From contig CM050690.1 of assembly GCA_027574665.1 (NCBI GenBank), positions 71,839,433 through 71,903,432 on the forward strand: DNA of 64,000 nt. Reading direction: 5' to 3'. The translations under genes and the position numbers were made by a program. Below are positions 24,425-36,596 of the stretch, in pieces. The notes under the pieces were generated by a model, which was given only the letters and a program-made list of their open reading frames with translations, was not told where the DNA came from and ran no database searches. How positions within the stretch are numbered: the first letter of the stretch is position 1; the number at the start of each line of letters is the position of its first letter. Origin of the DNA: Rhynochetos jubatus (Eukaryota; Chordata; Aves; Eurypygiformes; Rhynochetidae).

Positions 24425-24593
24425 AGTGAAGTTGTGGATGCCCCATCCCTGGAAGTGTCCAAGGCCAGGGTGAATGAGGCTTTGAGCAACCTGGTCTAGT
24501 GGAGGGTGTCCCTGCCCATGGCAGGGGGGTTGGGACTGGATGATCTTTAAGATCCCTTCCAACGCAAACCGTTCTGTGATTCTGTGATTCTGC
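24425..24593 (+). mobile_element. CR1 LINE, short 3'-end copy
   Basis: About 170 bases matching the 3' end of the CR1 copies elsewhere in the window: gtggatgccccatccctgga, then ggatgatctttaagatccct and the terminal repeats tctgtgattctgtgattctg. Heavily 5'-truncated. Confidence 0.92.
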
Positions 24594-27500
24594 TGGCAGA
24601 CACATTATTCACATCCTTCTCAATCAGCTTAAGCTGGATCCTTCCTGCCTGTGGACTCATGGGAGTCAGCTGTGAGGGAAACAAATTTAAACTGGAGAGA
24701 GAATATGTTCCTATCTAGTTATCTTCCTGTTGTTCTGTTTACACTTTGTGAATCTGAACTCCATTATAACATACACTGGGGAAAAACGTCACATGTCTGA
24801 ATTTTAGGGTTTTTTACCTATCTTTGCTAGGTTGCTTCCTCAGTTCCATTCTGATTACAAATAAGTCACTGGGCACTTAAAGGAGCTCTGTGACAGGATT
24901 CAATTACGTCTGGGTTTCTTATATGTATTAGAGGATTGATCTTGTCCCTGTTCAAATCATCAGCGTAATGTTGGTGCAGGATATGGGTACTACGGATCAA
25001 AAAGAGGGGATGTAATTTTTCTAGGTTGCTGAGTGTTGGTGACACCTCAGCTAAAATGTTATGTCCAGCCAGGAGCAACACATTGCCAGAAGGATTCAGC
25101 CAGACTGGAGGAGGTTTGTAGGAAAGCAACATGGAAGTGAAATTATTTGAAAAACATAATTTATGGTAAAGGTTGAGAAAAGCAAGCTTTGCTCTAGAAA
25201 TGAGAAGATGGAGTGAGTTAAATGCCAACTACTTGTAGAGGGTCTCTAAGGGTGTATAGCATGCACATCCCTGAGCTAGGGCCCTTTTAGGCCCCTGGCC
25301 TAAAAGTTACTAAGATCATCGCCTTTTTGTTAAAGTCTCACCATGAATTATTCAAGTCTGCTGAAGTAACTGAAACTAACCAGCTGATTTAATGAGTTCC
25401 TTCTGAGCAACCCTCATGCTCCTACTGATCTCAGTTTAGGCTTTTTAGATTTTCAGGACTGAAATAAAATTGAGAAAATCTGAATTCAATGCCAGTCTTT
25501 GCTTTTGAGTTCTTCCATTATTTCAAAAAATGTATTTATTTTCCTTGTGTTTCACTTCTCTGTCTGAAAATAGGAGCTAAAAGTATTTTCTACATCTGTA
25601 TCTGTTTCATGTTTAAAATGTTAGACATTTTTAAGACAGTGGCTGATTCTGGTATGGTTTATTTTCAGTCCTAGAATAATGAAGCCATGATCTTTTGTCA
25701 GGTCCCTGAGCTGAGCTCTAAAAAAAATAATAGCAATAGATAAGTAAAAAATTTTAGAAAATGAATGACTAGGATAATTTCTTCAGTGGGGCCTTAACCA
25801 GTCTTCTATGCAGATGAAATAACCAAATAACTCAAAGAATGATGTCAGGAGTATTAATATTGGATGGGATTGTGTTTGTGGGGAGGGACCAGTATCCTGT
25901 CATTTCCAGTGGGACTCAGTAGAAAACTGATAGGAAGAAAAGCAGTACAATATTTGTGGGAACAGGTAGGTTCAAATTTTAGCTCAGTTACTACAATTAG
26001 GAAAACCAGGAAAGCTTTCATGCCTAAAAAGGCCCTCTTTGACTCATGTACCTTTGCAGGTCTGAAAGTTTACTTGTTATTTTACTTTTAATTTGGCTTT
26101 GTACAGAAGTTATCTTTCTCTACAAACTTTGTCTAAATTAAATGCTGAGAGCATCATATTTATGACAGGAATATATCAGCAGTCAGCACCACCTGCTTTT
26201 TCTCGCTCGGTGATTTCTGTAATGAAATTGGATACCATCTTATTTGTTATGCCAACAACCTCCGCTAAGGAGGAGGTACAGATATCAAACTGCTGCTCTG
26301 CATATTTCATTATGAACAATGTAAAAGCTGAAACGGCTTTATGCAAAGTTTGTGTCTGTCAGGATTGATTCTGAGCAGGTTACAGACTAGCTGGAATTCT
26401 GGGATACTGTGCTTTGTGTTTAAAAATGGAGCATTGGGAAGATAACGAAGGTGAAACAAACTTTAGCGTGCTAAAGTAATCAAATTAGCCACATGGCTAG
26501 AAAAAAGATTTCTGCAGATAGAAGTAAAATTACCTGTACCACTAGTCATGACAGCTCTTATCAGGACAATTGATGGATGTTATGGCTGGCACGGAAGGGC
26601 TGAAGGCAGATAAGGATTACAAACTTCATGTTCTTGCCTGAAACTCTCTTGTAGTTCCACCTCTGTCGATATTCTTGGACATGACTCACATCACCTTGAA
26701 TTCCCTCAGTTTCATAACCTTGGTCCATGTGTGTCCTGTGCCGCTAATCCCTCTATTGCCTTTTACAGAGGCATCTTTGTGTGAGAAGCTACAAGCACAG
26801 CAATATTGTCAGTCCTGAGATGCTATTTTAGCTTTACTGATGAGGGGGGAGGCACAAAACTGCTCATTAAGGTTTTGGATTTCCTTTAATCCTTTTTTAT
26901 TCTTTGGATCCCAGTTATGCAGAGATCCTGTTTTCATGAATGGGATTAATAGTTTTAGAGCTCAGACGATGTAGGATTCAGTCCTTGAGCTGCAAACACT
27001 TTGGGGCAGGAGCTGCTGTCACTTTGCAGTGTGTATATGTTGGTGCTCTACAAACCCAAGCAATGAAAACTAATTTCCCCCTTCAAATCATAAACTCTTC
27101 TTTGTATGAAATTATTTACTTTCTTCGTATTACCAAAAATTTGAATTTCTCTCACTACTAGAAATTCCTTTTATTTTAAACATAGTTCTTTGTATGACAC
27201 AAGCAAAGTCAACGGAAGAGGAAAGGGAGGGAGAAAGAAATTCATTAGCCAGGATGTAGAAGTTAAGGTATAGTTACCTTGCACACCTCTGAGACCAAAG
27301 GAGCAGCTTTTGCCAGCTTTGTCAGACACAGGATCAAGCTGTCACTCAGCATAAGCACCTCCTCAGCACACAGGAAGGTTGTATTAAAATGGTTCAGTAA
27401 TGGTGCCATGAAGTCCCTACTGACAGGCGGTTCTAAAGCCTACTTCTTGCTCAGCAAAGCACGTCAGCATGCTGAGCATGAACAAATTCCTCAAGACGAG

Positions 27501-27621
27501 GGTCTTGTTATGGACCAAAACCAGAAGGCAGTTCCTTTGTTGCTGTCAGTGTGACAGTGAATGATTGTTTTTCTGGAGGTTTTCCAGGGAGTGATACAAG
27601 GGCAGGGATTATATCTGTACA

Positions 27622-28165
27622 TGTCCCTCCTGGTTTAACCCCACCAAGCAACCAAGCACCACACAGCCACTCGTTCAGTAGGATAGAGGAGAGAATCATA
27701 GGGAAAAAGGTAAGAAGACTACTCGGTTGAGATAAAAACAGTTTAATAATTGAAATAAAATAATGATACTGCTATTACTAATGATACTAATATGTAATTG
27801 AAAGGAAAAAATAAAAAAGAGAGGCAAAACCCAGGAGGAAAAAAACAAGTGATACAACTGCTCACCACCCACCAGTCGATGCCCAGCTAGTCCCCTCCCC
27901 ATCCAGCTATCCCCAGCTTATATACTGAGCATGACACGTTATGGCATGAAATTCTCTTTGGGTCAGCTCTCCTGACTGTGTCTCCTCCCAGTTTCTTGTA
28001 GCAAAGAACACAGGTGCAGTATGAGAAACTGAAAAAGTCCTTGGCTTAATGTAAACATTGCTTGGCAACAACTGAAACATGAATATTATCCACATTCTTC
28101 TCAGCACAAATCCAAAACATGGCCTCATATTAGCTACTGTGAAGAAGATTATCCCACCAAAACCA
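27622..28165 (-). mobile_element. Avian ERV solo-LTR-like element
   Basis: Reads TG...CA on the + strand but corresponds to the reverse complement of an avian LTR: tcctggtttaaccccaccaa at the left, a poly-A/AT-rich middle, cagcttatatactgagcatg, then gggtcagctctcctgactgt and cacaaatccaaaacatggcc near the right end. It shares this order with the element at 42658-43411. No internal retroviral genes flank it, so it looks like a solo LTR. Direct repeats at its ends are not convincing. Confidence 0.75.
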
Positions 28166-29061
28166 TTATACTGTGTCTGCTTTCACCTTGGTTTCCACTC
28201 CTCTTCCATGTATACAACTTATTTATCAAACTTGTGTCCATTGTTTCCCATTCCCAAGGGCCAGTGTCCCGGAGGCAGGGCAGTTGGGTGCTCTTCTTTC
28301 TCCATGGATGGAATAGACGAAGGCTGGTCCATTCCAGAAAAAAACTGTTTCAGAGACCCACAGATTGCTTTTGCTGCAGCATTTTCCTTCCCTGTTGCTT
28401 CTGTGCACATCTATCCAAGAACAGCCTGGGTCTGTCAGACCTGCCAATATTATCCCCATTTCATAAGTTGCCAAGCAGGAAAAAAGTCCAACAGTTGAAA
28501 TTATTTATGAAGTGCCAGCAGATAGCTGAAAATAGGCAGTGATGTGACACTCTACTGATATGCAGAAGATCAGAAGCAACCGTTTCACTGCTGTCTGAGA
28601 GAGGCTGGCAGCAGTGATGAACTATCTCTGAAATCACTCAGTCACCAGTTGATGGAGAACTGTTGCTTGTCAGTGTCCTTGGCAATCTCACCCCCAGATT
28701 CCTCCTTTCCCCTAATGACAGCTGGTTTTGATGGTTTCCCATCCCTTTCTCCCTCACAGCCGATGGCCTCATTACTGCTCAACTCAGCCCGCTGGCTGCT
28801 AACGCAGCACCGATGGAGAGCATGGAGACGTGAGGGCAGCAGCCTCCAGCTGCTTCCTAGAAGTCTGCAAGTGGCATTTGTCAGGCTCGTGTTGCTCTGT
28901 TAGCAGTACGCCCCTGGATCTGCTAACTGCTTCTAATTAGGCCATTTCTGTCAAATGCCAGGGAGAGCGAGTGGATGGTGCAGTAAAGACATTCCCAGTA
29001 CGTTGCAGTTCAATGTCCTGCTGAAGTGTTTCCTGAGAAAGTGTCTTTGTTTTCCTTTCAG

Positions 29062-29195
29062 TGAACCCCTGTGAGCTCCACTGTCGCCCCATAGATGGCC
29101 ATTTTTCAGAGAAGATGCTTGATGCGGTCACTGATGGTACTCCTTGCTTTGAAGGAAGGCACAGCCGAGATATCTGTATTAATGGCATGTGTAAG
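29062..29195 (+). CDS. ADAMTS12: ADAMTS12 exon: cysteine-rich domain
   Basis: This 134-bp exon follows cctttcag and ends at AAG before GTATTG (phase 1 in, phase 0 out). It completes Val419 and encodes 420-463: [20 protein letters not shown], then a DGTPCFEG segment and CINGMCK. DGTPC and CxNGxC are hallmark motifs of the ADAMTS cysteine-rich domain. The [12 protein letters not shown] stretch fits ADAMTS12 better than ADAMTS7. Introns of 8.0 and 10.4 kb flank it. Confidence 0.93.
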
Positions 29196-30062
29196 GTATT
29201 GGGTATGTTTGCATGTTTCTTTCTCTACAATTTTATTTTATAAAGTTATGGGAAAATGTTTAACAAATTTTTTTGGAGGGTTGAGCCCAGATACTCCATT
29301 TTATTGCATTTCTAATGATCCTGAAAACAAGTTCATAGGAACAGCTTTTTCAGGCAGACAAAACAGTAGTTTCCATCCTTTTAAACTGAGTGCTAATTAG
29401 TTTTGATACCTTTGAACTCCTCTCTTCTTCTGTCATTTAAAAACATCGATCAAAGAAAATCTATTTGTTTCTGATGAGATGTTTTCACAAAGGATTACAG
29501 TTTTAGAGTTGTAATTGATGTCACTACTCTCTGTGGTTTTATTATGAAAACGCAGTTTAACACTACACATTATGCAGCAGTTCTGAACTGATTTGTAATA
29601 GGATCAGATATTTGCACTTGAAGGCAGTAAAAATTATTTCGGTTTACAACAGTAAATTGAATAATGCTGTACAATGAGATAATGAGCAAACACGGAGTAT
29701 ATGGTTCAATAACGTTCTGTTTATTGAAGAATAAATATAAGGTTCATATTCTGTATGTTGATAGTAGGTTTCCAGGATGATGTGTGTGTTTGGGACGTTT
29801 GAAGGTGTGTTCTGTAAATGCTGTAATACCCACAGGCACAGCATTGCTTTTCCTGAATTTCTCATAAATAAAATGAGTACTACTTGTAGGGGATGTATTA
29901 CAATTACAGTTTATTTCTTGGGGGTGGAGATTTGCGTCTTGTACCCCTTTGAAGCCTGATACTTTTTTTTGCTTATAACATCTTTGGAAACAAAAGCAGG
30001 ACTTGATGTCTTGTGGAAACTATGTTACCTTACTGTAGGGAGCTTGGGATCGTGCACCCTGA

Positions 30063-30270
30063 GCCATAGAATCACACAAAAATGCAGCTAGAAGGGACTT
30101 TAAGACATCATTCACCTCTTTGCAGAGTCATGTTCCTTGTGTGTAATTTTTCACATTCTTTTCTTAAAGACTTCTAGTGATGGAAACTCCATGTGTTTAG
30201 TTGGTGATGTACCAGTCTTTGAAGTCTCTTTGAAGACTTGCTATTTGCGTGGAAAGCATGTTCCTCAGAG
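30063..30270 (-). mobile_element. Old CR1-like relic
   Basis: The start (catagaatcacacaaaaatg, then agctagaagggactttaaga) resembles a CR1 3' end read in reverse. Further on, cttctagtgatggaaactcc resembles the cttccagtgatggagactcc pattern of old avian CR1 subfamilies. It is strongly diverged and its far boundary is uncertain. Confidence 0.5.
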
Positions 30271-31295
30271 AGCAGCAATAAGAGATTTATTTTAAGCTTT
30301 CCTTGCAGGATATGCATTTGTGAAAGGGGGTTACCAAGACCCTGCTCAAATTCACATTGAAGAGATCCCGCTTGACATCACTGAGAGCGGGGGTGTGTCT
30401 TTCAGCAGTGATGGTGAAAGTCCTGACCTGGCCATGAGCAGTTCTTGCCAGCTGGAAACACATCTTTAGGATATGGAAGTGTGTAGGAAGTGTTGCATAC
30501 CATATCAGTGCTTTTGACCTTCCCTCAGGAGAGGCCAAGTGCTAAACTCAGAAGACTGTGTTTGTGATGCTGCACTTGCGTTTTCTGTTTTCCAGCCTAA
30601 GTGGACTGGGATCAACTATGGTTAATTTCAGTTTCCATGTGCCTTCTGTATTGAACCTTGCTGGTAACAGTTCAAATTTATACCTATTTTTAGAAACAGC
30701 AAGACTTAATTCATCAGAAGCAATAAATCAGAGGTGAAAGAAAAGCTAATTCTAATTGGGATTTGTAGATACTATGTATACCTTAGCATTAATAGTTCTT
30801 AGGACTCAAAGCCTTTCTGAAAAATTTCCTCCAAGGTGCTGGTGCTGTCATAAATACAGTTTTGTCAGCATTTCACATGCTGACTACTGCTTCACATCTT
30901 CTGAAAAACAGATTTAATTGGAGTTAGAATCACAGAGTGAACAATATAATTGTGCAACTGCCATAAATGAGACCAAATGATGAATAGGTAACCCAAATAG
31001 CTCACATTTTTTAAAAACAGTGTCGTTTTGTCTGAAATAAGTACCCAACATAACACCCGAGGAGAAGCTTTTTCAAGTATCTCCATATAACTCACTAGTA
31101 TTTTAGTCCAGCTAGCTAAACACAATACATACATCACAGGTCACGGTGAATAAATCTAGAAATGTATTTAATATAATGAGTCTGGTACATCATTGTTGTA
31201 CTCCGCTAGCAACATGTTGCTATGATGTGAAAAAGGAGCTCACAAACATCAGTGGCAATGTCTGTTAAAGCCCTGTTCTGGTGTTCAGTACTATA

Positions 31296-32128
31296 TCACA
31301 GAATCACGAAGGTTGGAAAAGACCTATAAGATCATCTAGTCCAACCACCAACACAACAATACTGTACCCACTAGACCATGTCCTCAAGCGCCTCGTCTAC
31401 ACGTTCCTTGATCACCTCCAGGGATGGTGACTCCACCATTTCCCTGAGCAGCCTGCTCCAATGCCTGACCACTCTTTACTAAAGAAGTTTTTCCTAATAT
31501 CCAATCTAAACCTGCCCTGATGCAACATGAGGCCATTTCTTCTTATCCAATCACCAGTTACCTAGGAGAAAGGCCAGCAGCCACCTCCCTACACCCTCCT
31601 TTCAGGGAGCTTTAGAGAGAGATCAGGTCTACCCTCAGCCTCCTTTGGGCTAAACAATCTTAGCTCCCTCCGCCGCTCCTCATAAGACTTGTTCTCCAGA
31701 CCCTTCACCAGTGGTGTCATCATTCTCTGGACACGCTCCAGCATCTCCATGTCCTTCTTGTACTGAGGAGCCCAAAACTGAACACAGTACTCAAGGTGCA
31801 CCCTCACCAGTGCCCAGTACAGGGGGACAATCCCTGCCCTGGTCCTGCTGGCCACACTGTTCCTGATGCAGGCCAGGATGCCATTGGCCTTCCTGGCCAC
31901 CTGGGCACACTGCTGGCTCAGATTCAGCTGCTGTTGACCAATACCACCAAGTCCTTTTCCCCCAGGCATCTTTCCAGCCACTTGTCCCCAGGCCTGTAGC
32001 ACTGCAGGGGTTGCTGTGACCCAAGTGCAGGACCTGGCACTTGGCCTTGTTGAACCTTACAAAGTTGACCTCAGCCCATTGATCCAGCCTGCCTAGGTCC
32101 CTTTGCAGGGCCCTCCTACCCTCAAACA
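31296..32128 (-). mobile_element. CR1 LINE, 5'-truncated
   Basis: Minus-strand CR1 with its 3' end at about 31296 (tcacagaatcacgaaggttg on +). The minus strand encodes [40 protein letters not shown] and [18 protein letters not shown], which is the C-terminal region of ORF2. This resembles the long copy at 11580-16125 in its coding part but differs from the 32636 and 36597 copies, so it belongs to another subfamily. Confidence 0.9.
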
Positions 32129-32635
32129 AAACACAAACACACTTCACGTTTGTTCTGAGTACTAAAATAACACTTTACTTAGGTCTGAAATTGAGACAAA
32201 AAGTTTAAATGGTGAGATGTTGTACATTAGATCCACTGTCCATATCACTCACAGGAGTTTGGTGTGCAGAGTAGCTATTTTTTAACAACCGATTTCAGAG
32301 TTTTCCTAGTGGATATGTCAAAACAAGATAGACTCAGATACAGTCAAGAGTTTAATCTCCTAAATTCAGCTGATTTCAATCTGATTTTGCAGTTTGCAAT
32401 GGTTTTCTTCAGAGCAATCAGAGAAATTGGTCTTTCCTTGATGGATAAATGTGGACTGATATGCCCCATTTTAGCTACCTGAGGTATACTGGTGCTTTTG
32501 TAGCTACTTTGGCAAAGCCATAATGTGCATCTTCAAGTAGGAAGTAAATATGGACAGACACTAGCGCTGATTCACTTGGCCCTTGCAATTTGTCAAATAC
32601 ATGAGTCCTAATTTTTTGTAGTGCTGCCGATGTGG

Positions 32636-33775
32636 CACTGTCCTGCACAACATCCTTTTTTCTAAACTGGAGAGACATGGATTTGACAGATGGACTGGAC
32701 TGCTGGATGGATAAAGAACTGGCATGGTGGCCACACTCAGAGAGTGGTGGTCAATGGCTCAGTGTCTGAGTGGAGACCAGTGACAAGCAGCGTTCCACAG
32801 GGATTGGTGTTGGGACCGGGACTGTTCAACATCTTTGTCACTGACATGGATGATGGCATCGAGTGCCCCCTCAGCAAGTTTGCTGATGACACCAAGCTGT
32901 GTGGTGTGGTCGATACACTGAAGGGAAGGAATGTCATCCAGAGGGACCTGGACAGGCTGGAGAGCTGGGCCTGTGCCAACCCCATGGAGTTCAACAAGGC
33001 CAAGGGCAAGGTCCTGCACCTGGGTCAGGGCAATCCCAAGCACAGGGACAGGCTGGGTGGAGAATGGATCGAGAGCAGCCCTGAGGAGAAGGACTTGGGG
33101 GTACTGGGGGATGAAAAGCTGGACATGAGCCGGCCGTGTGCGCTGGCAGCCCAGAAAGCCAACCGTATCCTGGGCTGTATCCAGAGCAGCGTGGCCAGCA
33201 GGGCGAGGGAGGGGATTCTCCCCCTCCACTCTGCTCTTGTGAGACCCCACCTGCAGTTCTGCATCCAGCTGCAGAGTCCTCAGCATCAGAAGGATATTGG
33301 CCAGTTGGAGTGAGCCCAGAGGAGGCCACAAAGATGCTCTGAGGGCTGGAGCCCCTCTGCTGTGGGGACAGGCTGGGAGAGTTGGGGGTGTTCAGCCTGG
33401 AGAAGGGAAAGCTTAGGGGAGACCTTATTGCAGCCTTCCAGTACCTGAAGGGGGCCTACAAGGAAGCTGGGGGGGGGGGGGGGGGGGCATTTTACAAGGG
33501 CCTGTAGTGACAGGACAAGGGGTAATGTGTTTAAACTGAAAGCGGGGAGATTTAGATTAGATATCAGGAAGAAATTCTTCACGGAGAGGGTGGTGAAGCA
33601 CTGGAAGAGGTTGCCTAGAGAAGCTGTGGATGCCCCATCCCTGGAAGTGTCCAAGGCCAGGCTGGATGAGGCTTGGAGCAACCTGGTCTAGTGGAGGGTG
33701 TCCCTGCCCATGGCAGGGGGGTTGGAACTGGATGGTCTTTAAGGTTCCTTCCAACCCAAACCATTCTGTGATTCT
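32636..33775 (+). mobile_element. CR1 LINE, 5'-truncated, with long open RT remnant
   Basis: Plus-strand CR1 of about 1.14 kb. It starts within the RT domain (aaactggagagacatggatt) and ends with the terminal repeat near 33775. A frame of 207 codons is open at 32690-33313 and retains the conserved VPQGxVLGPxLFNIF and SKFADDTKL boxes, including the catalytic FADD. The first palm motif is missing by truncation, so it cannot be an active enzyme. A run of 19 G lies at 33469-33487. Confidence 0.93.
33469..33487 (+). repeat. 19-base G homopolymer inside CR1
   Basis: An uninterrupted run of 19 G follows ggaagct within the CR1 3' region. The corresponding place in the other copies has mixed runs of 5-8 G or C. 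It has probably expanded by slippage and may be length-variable or an assembly error. Confidence 0.9.
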
Positions 33776-36596
33776 GTGTTTGTATGTCTCAGTAGAGAAG
33801 GAAGCCTTACCAGTGAGATGTCGGTATGGTATTCCTTTATAACCTGCCTCATCAATTAAAAGATAAGCTAAGATTGTTAACTCACTTGAGGGCCTGTATA
33901 TAAAATGGGTCCTCTCTCAGCTTTGTCCTTACTCAAGACTTTCCTAAACACATGTAGCACTGTTAAAGCACTCAGCACTGGAACCAGTGCCTGCAAAGGG
34001 GACGGTCTCAAATCTATGTGTCTGCAGTTGCAACCATGTTTTGTTCCAGGGGTGCTAACAAGGAGATGAGAAATGCGGTCCCCTTAATCCTTCTATTGTA
34101 TTTGCACCTAGAGTGGTCTTCCTTCAGGTGCCTTATTACACCCCATTCTGTCACAATGTTGGACTTAGAAACAGCTTTGAGTGGAGGCAGTCAACAAGAT
34201 CTGTCAGTAATTTAATCTAAAGTCATCAAGATATACCACAACTACTTTGCTATTTAACCATATTCCTCCACACTTATCCTTGAGTGTCAATTTTTCCCCT
34301 TTATTTAGAAGGACTTTAAAGCACATACCCTCTCTCCTGATGTTTTAAATTATACATCACAAGTGCACTCTTAATTCTCTCTGGAGCAGTCAGTTGCTCC
34401 CCCCGGTGTATATAAGCAAAGATGCTGCCACTGCAGTATGTTTGTTCATAGTGATACCTACATGACTGGGGAGTTTGGTCGAAGACAAGCCGTGGCATCC
34501 TGTGAAAGTGAAGGCTTACATGGTGTGCTGCCGAGCGCATGCAGATACTGAGGTGGAGGACCTGGCACATCTGCTCTTTCTAACAGACGTTCATTTCCTC
34601 TCACAGAGTTTTAATCGGCTTAAATGACCTTCAGTCATGCAAATCTGTGATCTCTGCTCTGTAGTAGTTCACCATTGTTGTGTTGGGAGACTAGCACTGT
34701 ATTGGAGATTTAGGCAGCTGTGTAGTACTAGGGAGGAAAGTGGTTTTTTCTCTTGATGAAACGCAGGTTACCCATCTCAGATTTTTTGTAGTAGCTTTAC
34801 TACATGTTTCTATGGTTCAATCTCCTCTTCCCACCGCTAGCCGGACAGAACATTGATGCAGACCCATCTAGACAAATTATAAGAGAAATAAGCACATCAG
34901 GACACATTTCCTCCTATTCAAGGTAACGTAGTGGCCAACATGACATGAACATGATTTCTTTATTTGGAGACCAGTGGGGAGGCAAACGGAAGTAAGAGCT
35001 TAAAAACGCAATGTAGCATCCACGTAACTGGTACTCCGGGCAGTACACGCAGGCCGTACCCTTCAGTGATGACAAGGATTTGTATCTGCCTCCTGCCGCT
35101 AAACTGACACAGAAGTCTCTCCCTGTGGAAGTGGCAAGGGGTAATATCTCTGGCTGGTTTATCTTTAGTCACTGAACAGCAGGAAATAAATTGTTTGTCC
35201 TTCCTGTAATGCAGCAGGCAATTCAGGTTATTATTTCTGGCTCCGCACTGTGTGTTGGGACCGGAAATAGAGTTAGTCTCAGGTGCGTCAAAAAGGCTTA
35301 TGGTGAATGGGGCAATCGCTAAGGGCTGCATGGAGGCGTGCTAATTTGTGGTGCATATGCTATGGCACACAGTGGTTGCTGTAGCACAGCATGTTTCACT
35401 GGCAGAGGGCTCACAAGGACTTATGTGTGCAAAAGAATCAGAGCCTAATTGCTGCTGATGTTTTTTTCTTGGTTTATAACCTGCATTTAGTCTCCAGATC
35501 CCTCTTAACAGGCAATTTGGCAGGAATTCTAAGCATATTATTTAAGGCAGTTTTAGAAAATACTACTGCATATCTAGAAGAATCAGAATAATGAGGAAAG
35601 CATGTAAAAGGGAGGAGGAAGCATCTAGAAATTAATCTAATGGATGACAGAAATAATGTGATATTCACTGGAGCGGGAAGGTAAAACATGGGCTGGAAAT
35701 TACAGTTCATGTAAATGTCCTTGGAATGGATGACTACTGGAGCTGTTTATTCTGACACATGAGAATATACACAGTGTGCTGGTCATTAATGGCCTTGTAA
35801 GATGAGGCACTGTTGCTAGATATGACAGTCATTGCATCACCAGCAGCACCCCAGAGCTAGGGAATAAAATGAAGGCTTTATTTACTGTGACACAGTAACT
35901 TGCCTGCCCTGCCACAGTTGTCTGCAATGCCTCATTCTTGGGGATCCCTGCACCCCACCCTGCCACATGTGAAGGTAAGAGTTGTCTGATCGGACACAAA
36001 CTGTGTTTCAAATATCAGAGGAAAAAAAAAAACAAGCTTCCTTGGTTGTAATTGGAAGGGACAAAGAGATTCCCTCTGTGTCATAGCGATGTCATATTTT
36101 GATGCCACAGTTATATTGCTAAAGGAAATGTGTGGCCAAGTGGTCAAGATCTGAGTTGATTCTGACTGGGCTGGTACACAGTATCGACCCACGCAGAGAC
36201 ACTAATTGGCACCCCAAAGGCAGGGAAGTGATGATACTCTGGTGCTGCTACTGGACTCATTTGCTAGTGCCAGTGCAGTCGTTCAGGACTAATTTGTTCA
36301 GTGTTTGGAGATTTTTACACTATGCTGCATGCACAAGGGATATATGCTTAGTGATGTTCATTTCAGAATGTCTGGTTGACAGCCTGAAATACATAAATTA
36401 TTTCTGGGTGCAACAACTCAAACAAGCATGAACAGTAAATAAAGATTGACAGAAGTCTTCTCAAGAACATGTATTTTCTACCAGCAAAATGCTAATACGG
36501 CAAAAACGATACAATTTGAAAACAAGTACTTTTTTAAAAAGAAAATCAAAAGAGAAGCTCCAGAACACTCATTAAAACACAGTATTTTATAATAGA

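Larger units (their letters stand above)
21083..29061 (+). other. ADAMTS12: Large intron with CR1 3' end and LTR
   Basis: The 8.0-kb intron holds a short CR1 (24425-24593) and an LTR-like element (27622-28165). The rest is AT-rich, with several chance open frames of 60-130 codons but no domain I recognise. Confidence 0.8.

Noticed and set aside
32759-33331. 190-codon minus-strand open frame
   Set aside because: It is the antisense shadow of the CR1 RT frame at 32690-33313.
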